From the NCBI GenBank assembly GCA_024734555.1, contig JANPWX010000033.1, positions 7,702,381-7,766,380 on the forward strand: a stretch of DNA of 64,000 nt, read 5' to 3'. Shown piece after piece: positions 24,221 to 37,581 of this stretch. Positions within the stretch are counted from its first letter, which is position 1. Each line of letters opens with the position of its first letter. The notes under the pieces were generated by a model, which worked only from the letters and a program-made list of their open reading frames with translations, made no database searches and was not told where the DNA came from. This DNA comes from Trochalopteron elliotii. Taxonomy: Eukaryota; Chordata; Aves; Passeriformes; Leiothrichidae. The position numbers and the translations under genes were made by a program.

Positions 24221-27200
24221 AACACTTTGTTTTGCCCCTCCCGTTAGTTGAATTTACAGAAAATCTAAATATGGCCTGTCAGAAGGCCAAGTTGCCAGAC
24301 TGTGTGAAAAAGTTGTTGAGAAATTACCTCTATAGTCAATATAATTTTGGGGTTAGAGTCAGAGAAGAAACTGGGCAGAAGGCTTAAGGGGAATGCAAGA
24401 CAGACAAATGTATCACTCCAAGTTCAGTGATTGGCAAACTGCTTGATTCCAGCACAAAGAAAAGGGCATGTCTAGGGAAAGAGACTGAGTAGGGCTACTT
24501 AATCTTCATGGAAATACTAACCTTTAATTAATTTATAGTCATAAGAGCTTTTCTATCTTTAAACTTTTGTTTCAATAGCATTTCTGTGTGGATAAATACA
24601 TAAGTAATGCAAAGATGTTTTAAGCCACAATGGCCAAGAAGTCAGGAAGCAACCAAGGAAAAGTTGTGGTAGCTTAAAACTAAATGTAAAAGATGGTATA
24701 GCTCAGGTGCACAGGAGTGAGAGAAACATACTCTTCTATCCCAACAAGATGAAGATTGCCACTCTTTCAAAAATGAAAATCTCAGTTGCTTGCCTTTTTT
24801 TTTTTGCTTCACCAGTCTGAATGCCCTCAGCTTACTCTGGTATTTTTTCTTGTTTGTTTTGGTTTTGGTTTTGGTTTTGACACAAATCCTTACATAGCTG
24901 TCTCTCTATTGACTACACTGGCTTTAGGATCCTGGGATTTCTTTCTAATCTGAAACAAAAAATTGTTAATAGCAGCTGTATTCTGATGCATTAAAAACAT
25001 GGTCCCACCATGGAAAATATACTGTGAATAAAGAAGCAAATTTTTGAAAGATGGAAATTTCTACATGGAGAGGAGGCAGAGGTAAGGAAAATGACATGTC
25101 AGGGACAGCAAGTGTTTTGCTGCATATTGTAACTGAAGCACGCAAAATGAAACCAGACCTTTACCAAGTTTGTTTGCAGCAGCAACTCCTTTCCCAGAGT
25201 TTCCCCTTTTTTTTTTTTTTGTCACAGCATCCCAGTAGTCCTGTCTGAGGTGAAGGGTGAATAAGCTCTGTACTGCTCAGCACTTCCTCTGTTGTTTCAT
25301 ACATGATTTCAACTCAGTTTACTGATATTACATTCCCTTTGGGCTCTCATGGGACCCAATGCTGCCAAAAGGGGTATTTGGCACAGTTCCATGCCAGAGG
25401 AATAAGAAAATTTGTAATGATTTCTGTGTTAGGGCTGTGAAGGCAAGGCCAGCTCTCAGCAGGAGCAAGGCAGAGCCTGCAGGGACCTGCAGGACAGGAG
25501 TCAGTCCCCAGGGCCACCTGCAAGGCTTCCACATACAAAGGGCATGTGCTGCTCAGGGGTGAGACAGGACATACTTCCAAATGTATTTCCACGCCATTCA
25601 GAGAGCTCAATCCTTTGTGGTTTGGACACTGGTTAAGACAAATATTGTTCTTTAAATCCTTCAATAACACCTCCTTTCCCTAGCAGCAGATATGCTCCAG
25701 CTGCATGGCCACACTTGGCACCCTGTGTGCCCTTTGTGCCACCTCTGCAGTGACTCTGGGCACACTTGACACTGCCAGGTCTCTACTCAGGATGCATTTG
25801 GTTCACCTCTGCATCCTGCATGACAACATGGTTCACTTCCAAGACTCACAGTGCCTTTTTTTTTCAGTGCTCCTTTAGAGTTCAAGTGAAATATGAATTT
25901 AAAATGCTGGAAAAGTAGTGAAAGAAACAGTGACCATCACTGTACAAGGACAAAGAAGGAGTAGGTATTCACTTAAATCACATATTAATCATAAGAGTTA
26001 GATGGGGCATTTTAGATTTCTAAAGGAAATGGATTAATCATTTTGATTCATCATTTTTCCCAAATAATTTGATTTAATCTTGTCTTATATTTTAAAGGGT
26101 CAACATGTTAAAGATTCCAGGCAATGGGGTCTGCTATTAATTGAAATCAAATGTTATCTAAGAGAACAAAGGATTAAAAAGGCCAAAGTGCAACAATTAA
26201 TACAATAGTAATATAAAGGAGAGAAGATCTGAGGAGAGCTGTTAGGGGCTTTCCTTCCCAAACCTCTGTTGACATATGAACTAACAGGTAATAAATCTCC
26301 CACATGAGTACAAAGGTTTTGAAAATGAAAATTTGTAATGTCATTTTAGGAACAGAGGAAATCCCCCTCCAATTTAACTTTTGGACCAGTTTAGGAAGCT
26401 GAAGATAATTCATAGAAAAGAGTAGTAGTAGCACACAAATGACACATTTTTAACCACAGGATGACATAGCATCCAAGTCTTTCATAACATTCCAAGTCCT
26501 AGAATACAGAAAAACTGAAGAGTGGGACTGCTGTGAAGACAGAAGTTGAAAAATGAAATACAAAGATTTCTGAACAAATGCTATTTTCCTGTAACACCCC
26601 AGACCCATTAAGTGCTACACGTGAGTCTGAGTGAAACAAGCTGACAAAAAGCAGGTTATATCAAGCTGTAAATAGGGAGTCCAGTGAAACACCAGTACTT
26701 TGACTTAAAAGCACTTTGATTGAAAAGCTCAATATTGTTGGCCACAATTTCATAGCCTTGTTTTCTTTCACCCACTTCAGGAAGTCTTCTCTGATCCTCT
26801 CTGCCCCCCTAAGGTTATGTCAAGGTGCACAAGGCACTCCCCCAAAGGCAGAGCTGTTTCCCAGCTTTTTCTGCAGGCAATGTTTTGGGACAAGCTTCTC
26901 TGGGAGGTGGGCAAGCCAGCAGTGGGGAAGGATGACATTCCCTCCACGTTCCTCTTCCCAAATAAATGACTTACAATTCCTCTGCTCCACAGGTACCACG
27001 CAGATTTTTCCTTTCAGAAATGCCCTGATTATTTGTAAAATGCCAGAAATGGAGCTCAATTTATATTTAGCTTTGAAGGTTTAGTTTCAGTTTCACATCT
27101 GTGAAAAACTTATGCACTGAAAAGCCAGTTTAACTTTTTCTATTGTATTACTCAGCTCAATAAGAGATACTACTTTTGCTGAGTCTTTATCTTTCTGATG

Positions 27201-29280
27201 GAATTGTGTTATTTTCCACAGACTTTATAGTCTAAAATGAAAGAAAAACAAAGATGGAGCTGAAAAAGAACCTGATCTATATCCTGCCACATTATTCTTT
27301 GTCTCCCTTAGAGATGAGTTTAAAGGAGTTTTAAAAAGCATAAATATCAGGTAAAAGGAGTTTTTGCCTTTCAGTGATGTTACTGGAGATGTTACTGGTG
27401 CTGGAGATGGACAATTTCAGACAGAGCTGTAACAAGTGCCCTGCAGATGTCAGACTTGTGATTCAGAGCAGAATTTGCCTTTCATGTCCAGTATCACTGC
27501 CTGTGTCACAGCTGTGCCCAGCTCTCCCATCCCAGCTGGGAGATAAAGTAAAGCATCACAGCAGACACTTGTCTACATTTTAACTCAATGGCTTTCTTTG
27601 AGACAGAATTTCAGCCCACCTCAATGGGAAAGTAAAGCTCTAGGTTGTTTTGCCAATGTTGTGAAAAAATGGAAATAAGCCAGCTTCTTTCAGTGGTTTT
27701 TGGTTTTGCTTTCCATAGGCACAACATTTATACAAAAAAAGAATATTCTTAACAAAGTCTAAAACTGACCACAATAAGTCTTAGAGCAAGTAGCAGGGCT
27801 AGCCACAAAACCAAATCACAAAACATTCTCTAAAATTTCACCCACATTCAGACATCATCCTATTAATATTTGAAGCAACACAAGTACAGATACTGGCACA
27901 CTGCAATTACAAATATTTACAAAAAGCAAGATAAGATGAATTTACCATGAAAAAAGCATGCATTCAAGGGTTGAGGAAAAACTGACCTTAAGAACCTTCA
28001 CAGTTCCTGCTCTTTCACTCTGGATTCAGTACCAAAAAATGATGAGCACTGCCAGCCCTGCCAAGGGCCAACAGAAAGTGACAGCGTAAAGGAGGAAACA
28101 ACACTCAGAGGGGGAATTCCAAAGAGGAAAATTAAGAGGAACCTCCCGTCTAGCAGCCCTAGTAAAACAAGCAGTGTTACCTTTACTGGTCACTTATCTC
28201 TGCTAAGAAGAGGTTGATCTTGTCAGTAATTAGGAACATCAATTTATTTGCTTGGAAACCAGAAGTGGATGAGAGTTGACAGTTACAATTTCCACTGGTC
28301 CCCAAATTTTTCCTCTCCTTTTTCATTCCAGTTCAAATCTGTCCCAAAGCCATGCTGTTAAACAGTCCATCAGTAAGAATAAAGGCAGCAGCATGTGGGC
28401 ACTTACCTTGCAGCTCCACTTGGTGTAACAGAAGTGAAAGTATGTCTTTCACATGTTCACAGACTACTAACAAAAACAAGTTTTACATCTCATGCAAAGT
28501 CTCTTGCCATTGGCCCAAAATGACAAGTAGGATGTTCTATGAAACAGAAGCTTGTCTGGCTTGCACATGATGTTCAGTTTGCTTGTAGCAGCATCCGACA
28601 GAATGTTTGTTCATCTAATCATCACTTACCTTGCCATGCCTACCTGGTGTTAAGACAAACAACTTTTTGAAAACCAAGTCCATTCATGAGCTTCCTCTCA
28701 TGATGCTTATAGCTGCTTTTGTGATGATCTGCAAGCTTATTTGCTTAGTTTTTTATTTTTAATCGTGCATAGGCCTACACAAATTAAAAATTAACTAATT
28801 ACAAAAGAGACTGTACTCCAGAGTGAACAGATACTTTTTGTGGCATTATTTCATTGGCTATAGCTTTTAAGAAAAGTTCCACCATAGTCTGAAGGGGAAA
28901 GGAAACAGGATTTGATGAACACAATGGCATCCAGGCTCCCTGCTTCAGTAAGACAAGATTTTAATAAGCTGCCAGTAAGAAATGTCTTCTGCACCAGGCA
29001 GCAGCTTCTATGAGCAAAGCAGCTGCTGACCTGTGCAAGAATTTTCTCTCTGCAGAGGAGATCCACTTCTACCAGGTTCCATGGGAGCACGCTCACTGGA
29101 AAGAGACAAAGCTGTTTCCCTCCTGGAACAGCTGACCTGTTCCTTCCTGGAACAGCCAGTGTTTACAGACGTGGGGCATGATCCGTGCTGCAGAACTTCA
29201 GGCTCTCTCACAATGAGAGACATTGTGTGGGATACAGCTAAGAAGCACGACTGTCTGCTCAGGAAAGAGACATTTTTGAA
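24221..29280. other. Intergenic DNA, no gene seen
   Basis: Open stretches here are short and have no recognisable family match or consistent splice pattern. Simple-sequence patches occur, for example a GGTTTT run near 24859-24878 and poly-T tracts near 24800 and 25210. The part from about 28865 to 29280 may be leader or LTR sequence of the retroviral remnant that follows, but I could not define LTR ends. Confidence 0.5.
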
Positions 29281-29884
29281 CTTATGACAAAGCTTTTACA
29301 ACAGCATGGCAAATCCTTACTTTCCCATGACTTAAAAACCCTATTGAGATGGCCAGCAGTTAAGCTACCAGGAGTTACTGAGTCCACGACAGATTTGTGG
29401 GACAAGGTGGGAGTCAACCTGTGGGACTGTGCAACGAAGGGGAACAAAATGGTTGCAGAAATGCTCCCCTCCTGGTGGGTGATTTTTGAGGTCCTGAAAG
29501 CCCATGAGAACTCCCATGCTAAAGATAAAGGGGATGCCTCCTGCCTTCCCTTTGGAGCCTCAGAGTTCTCTACGATCTGGAGAAACCGCATCCCTCTCTG
29601 CACAGCCCACACCCCTCCTCTTGGAGTGACAGGGAGAGGGGCCCCTTGTAGGGACATTCGCTGCTGGCTCCTGCAGCGACGGTGACGGAGGGTACCCCTC
29701 TGACCCTGGACCCTCTGACCCTGGACCCTCTGACCCTGGACCCTCTGACCCTGCACCTGCCGACCCTGAAAAAGACCCAGATCTTTGCCTCCTGCATGGT
29801 GTCTGCCAGGAGCTGTGGCTGTGGGGTGCAGCCCCCCAGCCTGGCACTGGCCAGCACAGCCGTAGCCTGCCCGGCACGCTGAAG
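29281..29884 (+). pseudogene. Endogenous retrovirus gag remnant (matrix region), broken
   Basis: On the plus strand the reading frame from 29284 resembles the N-terminal matrix part of gag in avian endogenous retroviruses. It has an SHDLKTLLRW segment, then LWDKVGVNLWD, then a tryptophan-containing helix. After about 29600 the recognisable sequence shifts frame and continues as a Pro/Asp-rich repeat ending DPEKDPDL, typical of the region after matrix in such gag proteins. No capsid, protease or polymerase follows; the sequence turns AT-rich at 29885. This is a truncated, frameshifted copy without coding capacity. Confidence 0.55.
29696..29753. repeat. 15-bp minisatellite, about four units
   Basis: CCCTCTGACCCTGGA is repeated about four times in tandem. 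The unit is five codons, so it keeps every frame open on both strands and creates long spurious ORFs. It falls in the Pro/Asp-rich part of the gag remnant. Confidence 0.9.
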
Positions 29885-31000
29885 CTATAGCACATCAAAA
29901 TATCAACTGATCCTATGGACTGACTGAAACTCTGTTAAAATTTAACCTGTGATTTGTGATTTTTAACAGGATTGTCACTGGGAAAATTCAGGGGTGTTTG
30001 TGTGGATGTGGTGTTTTCCTACATGTCGGTTACATAGCAAGACTGCATGATTCACTGGGAGTAATTGGCTAAATCATGAATTTAACGTTCTTTCGCTCAC
30101 ATTAAAGAAAAACGTTGACTCTTATCTGTAGTAGTTATTTCAGACTTCGCTGTAATGACTGTCAGCTTTAACAGGTGTTTGCTTTTTACTTCTTTGTTTT
30201 AACAAGGTAATTTTATTGTGAATTTTTTAGTATAGCTATTTAGTGATTCAAGTATAATTATTTTTCCTTGCCACATTTAAATTAAAATTAAATTTGATAT
30301 CAAAACAGTTTGAGTATATTGACGGACCACAAGTACAGTAAATAATAGCTTATTTTTTAGAATGATTTGAACCCCTAACTTTGTTTATATGCAAATGTCA
30401 GTTTTACAAACTCAATAACCTAACCAAGTTACTTGTGTAAAACTTATGGCACTATTATATAACTAAATTCTTATTGGTTTAGCCTTCAATATTTATATCC
30501 CATTACTTTTATTAGGCCGAACTGAAATCTATCATATAGCCAATCTTAGAAAGCTGCAGCAGTTTAATCCCTCTGATAAATTTATGTTGCTGCTATTTTG
30601 GTACAATTGTTTACCTGCATGTTTTTTACCTTGATGTTTAACTGTTTTATGACAAATTTTTAGTAACTTTTTTGTAATGATAGAGTCTAAATAAGTTAAT
30701 TTCTGTTAAAATTATTTTTTGTTTAGTTTTAATAATGTTACCTTTAAGTTTTCTTAGGCATATTTTCTGTTATGTTTTAGTGAAGCTACGTTTTAGTAAA
30801 GTTGATTTTAAGTTTTGTGGAAATATACTTGTTTAAATTAGAAGATATAATTTTTTTACTATACAGATGAATGACATAACGGTAGTATTCTCAAGATCCA
30901 AAAGAAAAGACTGCGTTAGCTATGGAAAGTGCTAAGCAACAACACAAGAAGCACCAAACAGTAAAAATGTGTGGCCTGACTTAGTTCTCTTTTTCACACA
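29885..31000. other. AT-rich block without a gene
   Basis: Directly after the GC-rich gag remnant the sequence becomes strongly AT-rich up to about 30,900, with many TTTTAGT/TTTAAT-type words. No open frame, tRNA-like pattern or repeat family was recognised. Confidence 0.45.
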
Positions 31001-32618
31001 CATTGTTTGTGCTGTGACACGTTATAAAGAGGAAAGTGAGTTGAAAAGGAGAACTTGTGCTTTTGATTTCTCTGCATTGAGGGGAAGTATCACTTCTAAG
31101 TAAATACGGTGCTGTGCAAAGTCTACAGCTAATTTTGGAACCCAAATAATATTAGTAAAATGTCAGTAATTAATGTCACTATTTTTCCCAGGGAGAGTGA
31201 GGTAGATGAAAGTGTACCAATGTAAACCACATTATGTCCTTCAGCACACGGCATTTGGGTGTGTCATGAACCTTGGTAGATTTTATCTGGTGTCAAGACA
31301 GTAAGTATTTCTTTTTTGTTTCTACAAATGCAAAAACAAAACCAGAAATAGAAATCACATTTAATTATTGCAAATTAGGACTGTAGCAGCAGAAGAACTT
31401 GAACCAAATTTTCAAAGCTTAAGCCTCTCCAGTCTCCTTTCCCTTATGTTGGCCTCAGTTACAAGATAATCAGCTTTGGGTTCAAAGGCAGAGTAGTTTT
31501 GGCACGTTATTGCTTGGTTTGCCTATAGCCCAACAGAAGCTCTATAGAAACTAGGCTTCCTCTCAAGTTATGATCTTGCAGATGTTGTTGGAAAACTCTT
31601 CAGGAATACTTAGAAGACATGGGAAGAGCAAAACAGGAACAAACTTGAAATCTGTATATCTTAACACCCATTCAAAGTCCATCTTGCTTTTGATCTGTCT
31701 CCAATCTGGACATGACAGAGGAAACAATCCCATGTTTGGGTTGAAAAACCTATAATCTCCTGGTCATGATGAACACTGCCTGGGCACATTTGCAGGTGGA
31801 AATTGCTTAACAGTTGAAACACTTGCAGAAAATCTGCTTTTCTCATGTTTAAGTGCCAATCATGATGATGTACCACAAGCTGTTCCTCACTTGCTAGTCC
31901 TCTTCTGCAGGGAACTATCCCATGGAGTGGAGCTCTCTCTCCACAAGAAGTCTACCATTCTCCCATTAGTGGATCCCCTCACAGCCAGCCACACGTCCTG
32001 GGGCTCTGAGCAAGCATTTCCACCAGCAGCTGACAGCTGCCTGGCCTGTAGATGGAGAAGACATTGAGAAAACCTCTCACACCTTCCCTTGGTTTCCAAG
32101 TAGTCTGTGAGCATTACAAATGCACAGATCCCTTAGCAGTAGTTTTGGGACAGGCAGTGCACAACAGTATTCATCTTGCTGGCAGAAGGACTTCTCATTT
32201 ATCTATAGCTAAGAGCAATTAGAAGAAAAGATGGAAGAAAATAAAGGAAATTCGCATCTCTCCTTTCGCCACCACTGGAATTCATATAACTAGTTCATAC
32301 ATTGGTACACTGGAGCATGTGACATAAACCCTCTGTAATTTCCCTTACAGTGAAATAAAATAGAACAAGAATGGGAAACAGTGCACAAATGCAAACTCCA
32401 GCTAACAAGGAAAAGGATGCGTGCAAAAAACCACAGCCTGTGTGGAGTTTCAGATTGAATCAAAAAAACTGGGCAAAAATAATAAACTGGCAGTTGAATA
32501 AACCACATATTTTAGGGGCTTCCCAGACCATTTCTGATCTTTGTCAACTAAAACACACACCAGACACAAAGGCTTTCAGAATCCACACAATGAGTCTGTT
32601 GAATGAAGGAGCACTTAC

Positions 32619-32759
32619 CATGACCCTCATTCCAGTAGCTCTGATGTTCTTGTAACTGCACACAGTGATTGTGGTATCACAGAAAGGTCCCAGCACTTTC
32701 CTCTTCAGGAGCTTCAGGTCCATCTTGCCACAGTTCTGCAGTGTGGTCTCTGCTCTGCC
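32619..32759 (-). other. Orphan exon-like segment with ATG in good context
   Basis: On the minus strand a 141-bp segment lies between a pyrimidine-rich acceptor (CCCTTTCTCCAG) and a strong donor (GGTCATG|GTAAGTGC). It contains an ATG at 32723 in good Kozak context (AAGATGG). From there 35 codons stay open to the donor in phase 0, beginning MDLKLLKRKVLGPF. The open frame also extends upstream through the acceptor. I do not recognise the peptide and found no partner exon. Spliced to the CIITA start exon it would be out of frame with CIITA. It could be an exon of a non-coding RNA or an unannotated gene, or a chance arrangement. Confidence 0.25.
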
Positions 32760-34981
32760 CTGGAGAAAGGGAGCTCTCACACCCTTCTGCTGAAGCTGCT
32801 CTGCCCTGCATGAAGGTTGAAAATCAGACAGCCAGTACATTCTCTCAGAAACCAAGAGGTTTGGGTTCTCACCCTTCATCCAAGTTTTATTTCAGTATTT
32901 TTAATTGGTGATTATTTATAGATTTTAAAGGTGTGTGTCTGGTGAATTCAGGCCCAGTCACAGGAGAAACACCCACCAGTTGGGAAGTCAGGCAGAACAG
33001 CTTTCAGGGGAATAGCTGTGGAGATGTCCAGCACAACCTGGAACTTCCTCCACTTCGAGGCTGGAAGGTTGAGGCTTGTCACCTTTCAGGCCATAGAGGA
33101 AATTGTGGTCTCTTAAATCATGGCCTTGGTTGTAAAAGAGGCTCATAGACCACAGACATGAACCTTACCTTCAGTTTTGCCAAAAGATTGGGCCCCTGCC
33201 TCTAGGAGAGCTCTACACTCCACAGAGAGTGAGTAATGTCCAGCAGCCCCCGGTGAATCTTGTAAAGAATAATCAGTGTGTCAGACCCCATCCAAAGCAC
33301 TAAATGTCCCTACAGCTTATCTGGGGGATCTAGGGACCTGCAGACCAGTCTAGAGCACCTCCTCCTCTTTGTACTATTCAAACCTACAGAAAAAGTATGG
33401 ATTTTGTGAATTTTAATACCTCAGATATCCCCTCAAGTTCTCCATGTCTCAATAGAAGGAATACTAGGAATCTGAAGCTCTTTGATGAACTAGAAAAAGA
33501 AGTATTAATAAATTAGGAAAGATACTATTAAACAATAATGCTGTAGAAGAAGGGACCACAGGCTGCTTCAAAAAAATTCCGAGGTTCACAGAAAAATTCA
33601 CAGAATTAAGAATGGTAGGTATAAGTTTTTAATTTCATTGCATCACCAGATTAGAAACTCTTTCTTACTTTGTGTTTTATTTATATTCTCTTTGTATTTT
33701 TTGCCTTTGCCACCTCCCTGACACCAATTTAGAACAAATAAGGAAAACAAGTCCTAGCAAGTATGGCAAGAGCTGCTTAGCCACTGCCTCCACAACAAAA
33801 GATGAAGTAGAAATTGCCAGTGAAAGTGGCTGAAGAACTGTCCAGCAAGTTTCTCAGGGAGCTAAGCAAGGTTGTGTAGGTACTAGCAGTCAGGGGGAGC
33901 AAAAGAAAAAGGAAACACATAAAAAATCTAATGAATAAGCAAGCTACAGCTTTCATAAGAAAATTAAATTTTATTTCTGCAGATAAACAAGTAGAAGAAA
34001 CAGTGCTGATTTTTTCATATCAACCTTCTACTGTACTAAGCTTCTCAACTGTTGGATAGCCATTAGGGTGTTTTATTTAACAGGTTAAGATTTTTTTTCC
34101 TCAGTAAGACTATAGAGGCTTAAGGCAGGGGAGCTATTGATACTTGTATGACAGTGTACAGGCATTTTAAGTTCATGTAGTGAAGAAGGGAAGGGACACC
34201 AACAACCTCTTCTGATGAAATCACTTCCACTCTGGGAAATGGATCCCAGGGCTCAGGGATAAGCTCTGCTTACTGCAGTAGATCTATGAAGTTGCTTAAA
34301 CCAAACTTTTGACAGCCCAAGTTCCTTATTTTTGGAGTTCCCAATCTGAGAAATGAGAGATGATTTGCAAAATTAACAAATACCAAGAACTGCAGCTGAG
34401 AGTGACTGAAGCTTTGAACATATCAAGAGATACATAAATCTAAAGACACTGAAAAATCTGCATCCAAATGCTGGGAATGCACTCCAGGCTGGAAGAGAAC
34501 CAATGACTTTGCCTTGGTGTGCCCTTGTTTTGGATGTCTCTAAGTGACCACTGCACACTCTAAGCAGGAAAATGATACTGAAGTAAACTCCTGAATAATT
34601 TCAAAGCCTTTTGTTTCCCAGTGTGACTGCACACCATGAGTTAAATAAGGCCTTAAAGCCACACAGGGATTACAGAGGATAAAATAAGGTATTTAATAAA
34701 ATATGTAATATTTCCTTGGTTTTTCCTAAATGAAAGGAATACAGCTGTCACTGCACTTCTTAGAATCTAAACCAGTTATTGTGCAATAATGGGAATTTAT
34801 ACTCTTTTCTTCAAATACTCAACAATTATTTTTCACCTTTTTGGGCACAATTAAATGAAGGATCGATACTTTTTTAAAAATCCCCATTTATATTTAGGCC
34901 CCAAACTTCCTCAGCTTTGACATATCTTTCTGTTACCCATTTCTTCCTGATGGCAGAACTTGATCTCTACTGAGAGTGTAT

Positions 34982-35028
<47 letters not shown>
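34982..35028. repeat. Compound microsatellite (TG)n(TA)n
   Basis: An uninterrupted run of TG dinucleotides passes directly into a longer run of TA dinucleotides, about 47 bp in all. Confidence 0.95.
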
Positions 35029-35031
<3 letters not shown>

Positions 35032-37529
35032 CCAGCTAAAAGAAACTGTCCTGATCCCTCAAGTAAATCCTGTGGCTTCTCCCCTCTTAATACTGGGCTG
35101 CCAATTACAACAATTCATGTATGTACAGCCAAAAAATCTATCGAAATTGGTTCTGGGCCAAAGCAGGAAATCATCTTTGACAAATGAATTAGAAAGCAAT
35201 GCTATTAGAAATTTATCTATTTATCACCTTCTCTGATTTGACCTATCACACCCAAATATAAACATTTTATTGAATCACCAACAAACCTTTTAAGTGTATC
35301 TCTGATGAATGAAAGTGAGGTAAGAGTTATTACCAGATTAACAATATTTTCCAATGTCCAGAGGAATAGAATACTCAGCTGTAAACCCCACTGAAATGCT
35401 TAAACCAGAGCTAAAACCAGCCAAGTTATTCACAGTATCCTTAGGCAGTTTACAGGGGAAGTCTCTGATAAGTCTCTGTCAGATTCTAGGGAGTGTTCCA
35501 AGGAGAAAGGGAAATCAGCTGACTTCTTGGTAATCGTGTGACTAATATACCATATTAATCTTAGAGGAGGCTCTATTGATTGTTGAAACAAAGAATGGCA
35601 GAGGTTTTTTAGATATTCATATCAAGCCTCTAATAGTGCTCTACAATAGAAATGTCACTATTTATTGTGGGGAGGAAAATCCCTGTAAGGTAATGGCAAG
35701 GGCACAGCAGCATGTGATGTATTTTTGAACTATTTTATGCTGTATACTTCAGGCAGCAATTAAGTGAAATCTTAACATATTTCATAAATGCTCTGTTTTC
35801 CTGTGCAAAAAACCTGAAAACCAAACCACAATTCATAAATTCAGTGTAATGATCTCTTCATCTGGGGCTGTTGAAACAGTATTTGAGGACTTACATCACC
35901 TTTAGGGTGTTTCTAATCTTTCCAATGTTCAAATGATTTGTAGTTAAATTACAACTCAGAAAAAGAGTTGAAAATAGGACACTTTGTTCTGTAAAATCCT
36001 AAAAAACACTGGAAACTTCTAATGAGGTTTCACTAGCATGCATTAATTTTAAAAGAAAGAAGAATTGTTTTCTAGCAAACCTCAGATGAAGAAATTCATT
36101 TGACCAATGATTCCTCTAGAGACCAAGGATTCTTTCTAGCTCTTAATTTGCTCTAAAAGAAAACAATGAGCCATACAACACCTTGACTAATCACACACCA
36201 CAATTTCACATAGCTTCTTAGAGAATTTACCAAAACCACATGCATGGTACAGTGACAGTTTCCTGTGGGATTATCTAATGGAGTGTGTTAGGAAAACAGA
36301 TAATCCCTACAGTGAGCCAGTGGAGATAAGCACTGGAAGGAGGGAAAATAAGGAAACATTTATCTGTTTTAAAATCAAACCACAAAACACAGGTTCTGCT
36401 TCTTTTCCAGTTATTTCATCACTCATGAAATCAGTCAGCAGCAGCAGAGTAGTAAATCAGATACCTAATGCTGTGACAGACTAACTGTCCCCTCTCCCAC
36501 AGAGGTGCTATTTTATGTGATAAGAGACACAGGACAGTTATTTTCTGGTGCCTTGGAAGGAAAATGCAATGGCTTGGACAATATAGCAACATAACAGAAT
36601 TACTAAATTCAAACAATCAGATTTGCTGGCAGAACTGCCCTGAGAGGTGCAAGAGGAGCTGCTGCAGGAGCTGAGGTGAATGATCTGGCAGCCGGGAGGA
36701 TGAGAGACCTCCCTGCACTGCTGAAGTGAGTTCCCCTCTGGCTGTGATTTCCAGGAGCTGCTTCCAAGTCAGAAGCCAGCTCTGTTTGAGTTACTGTTAA
36801 CTTATGGCTTGTAAGCAGAAGTGCATGTTGATACAGGAAATGAAGTCCAGGTCAGCACATAATTGTTTAATAATTGTATCTCATGAGAGCTCTGAAAGAG
36901 AGCTATCTTTTTATATCTCCTTGGAGAATGAAAATCCACTTCAGTATTTTAATACTGTAGGTTATCGTGAGCCATCACATCAAATCACAGGTGCCTATTC
37001 AGTTTTTTAGTGGAAGTGTACTTACTAGCATGCTGCACAAGTTTTTTTTAACACTACCAAGACCAAAATGTGACTATGGAAATATTAACATCATTAGTCC
37101 TTAACTACACCTTTCCTCCCTTACAATTAAAATCAACTAAGAATAGCTTATCAGTTTTTCTTACCTATTAGGTATTGTTTTGTTCCAGTAAGTCCTGCAC
37201 AAAGCTGCTTTCCAGTTGATTTTTTTGAAAAGTTCACCTCAGTAGCTTCTGTACTTACTCAACAATCTGGTTTAGTTAGATGTTTTAGAAAAGACTAAGA
37301 AGTTATTGTTTTGCAGGTTTATTTAATGCTAGTAGCTAGTCAGATCTACTTGTGGTTGTGATTAATGAGATCTTCCTTGACCCTCCACTTCATACTAAGC
37401 TGTTCAGACTTTTCCCCCCATTATTGTCAATCCCTTAGCCCTATCCTGAAGTTTGTTTTGTTTCACTTCTTTAACTCTGCTGCATAATCCACCTGCATTT
37501 TAAATTAAGGCAAGAAAAATTTTTATCAT

Positions 37530-37581
37530 GGAGTCACAGAATATGCTGAGTTAGAAGGGACCCAACAAGGATCACTGAGTC
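37530..37581 (-). mobile_element. CR1 LINE 3' part (first piece, interrupted)
   Basis: The sequence GAGTCACAGAATATGCTGAG followed by AGAAGGGACCC and AGGATCACTGAGTC is the reverse complement of the 3' end of avian CR1 retroposons. The element is interrupted at 37581/37582 by an LTR and resumes at 38136. Confidence 0.75.

Larger units (their letters stand above)
31001..37529. other. Intergenic DNA between CIITA and TVP23A
   Basis: No gene was recognised. Short ORFs have no family match. Listed separately are an exon-like segment at 32619-32759 and a microsatellite at 34982-35028. Confidence 0.5.

Noticed and set aside
29259..29898. Minus-strand ORFs with repeated Arg-Val-Gly-type peptides
   Set aside because: They are antisense to the gag remnant and kept open by the 15-bp repeat.
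29885..30900. Nuclear copy of mitochondrial DNA, because of the AT richness
   Set aside because: No mitochondrial gene or tRNA sequence was recognised.
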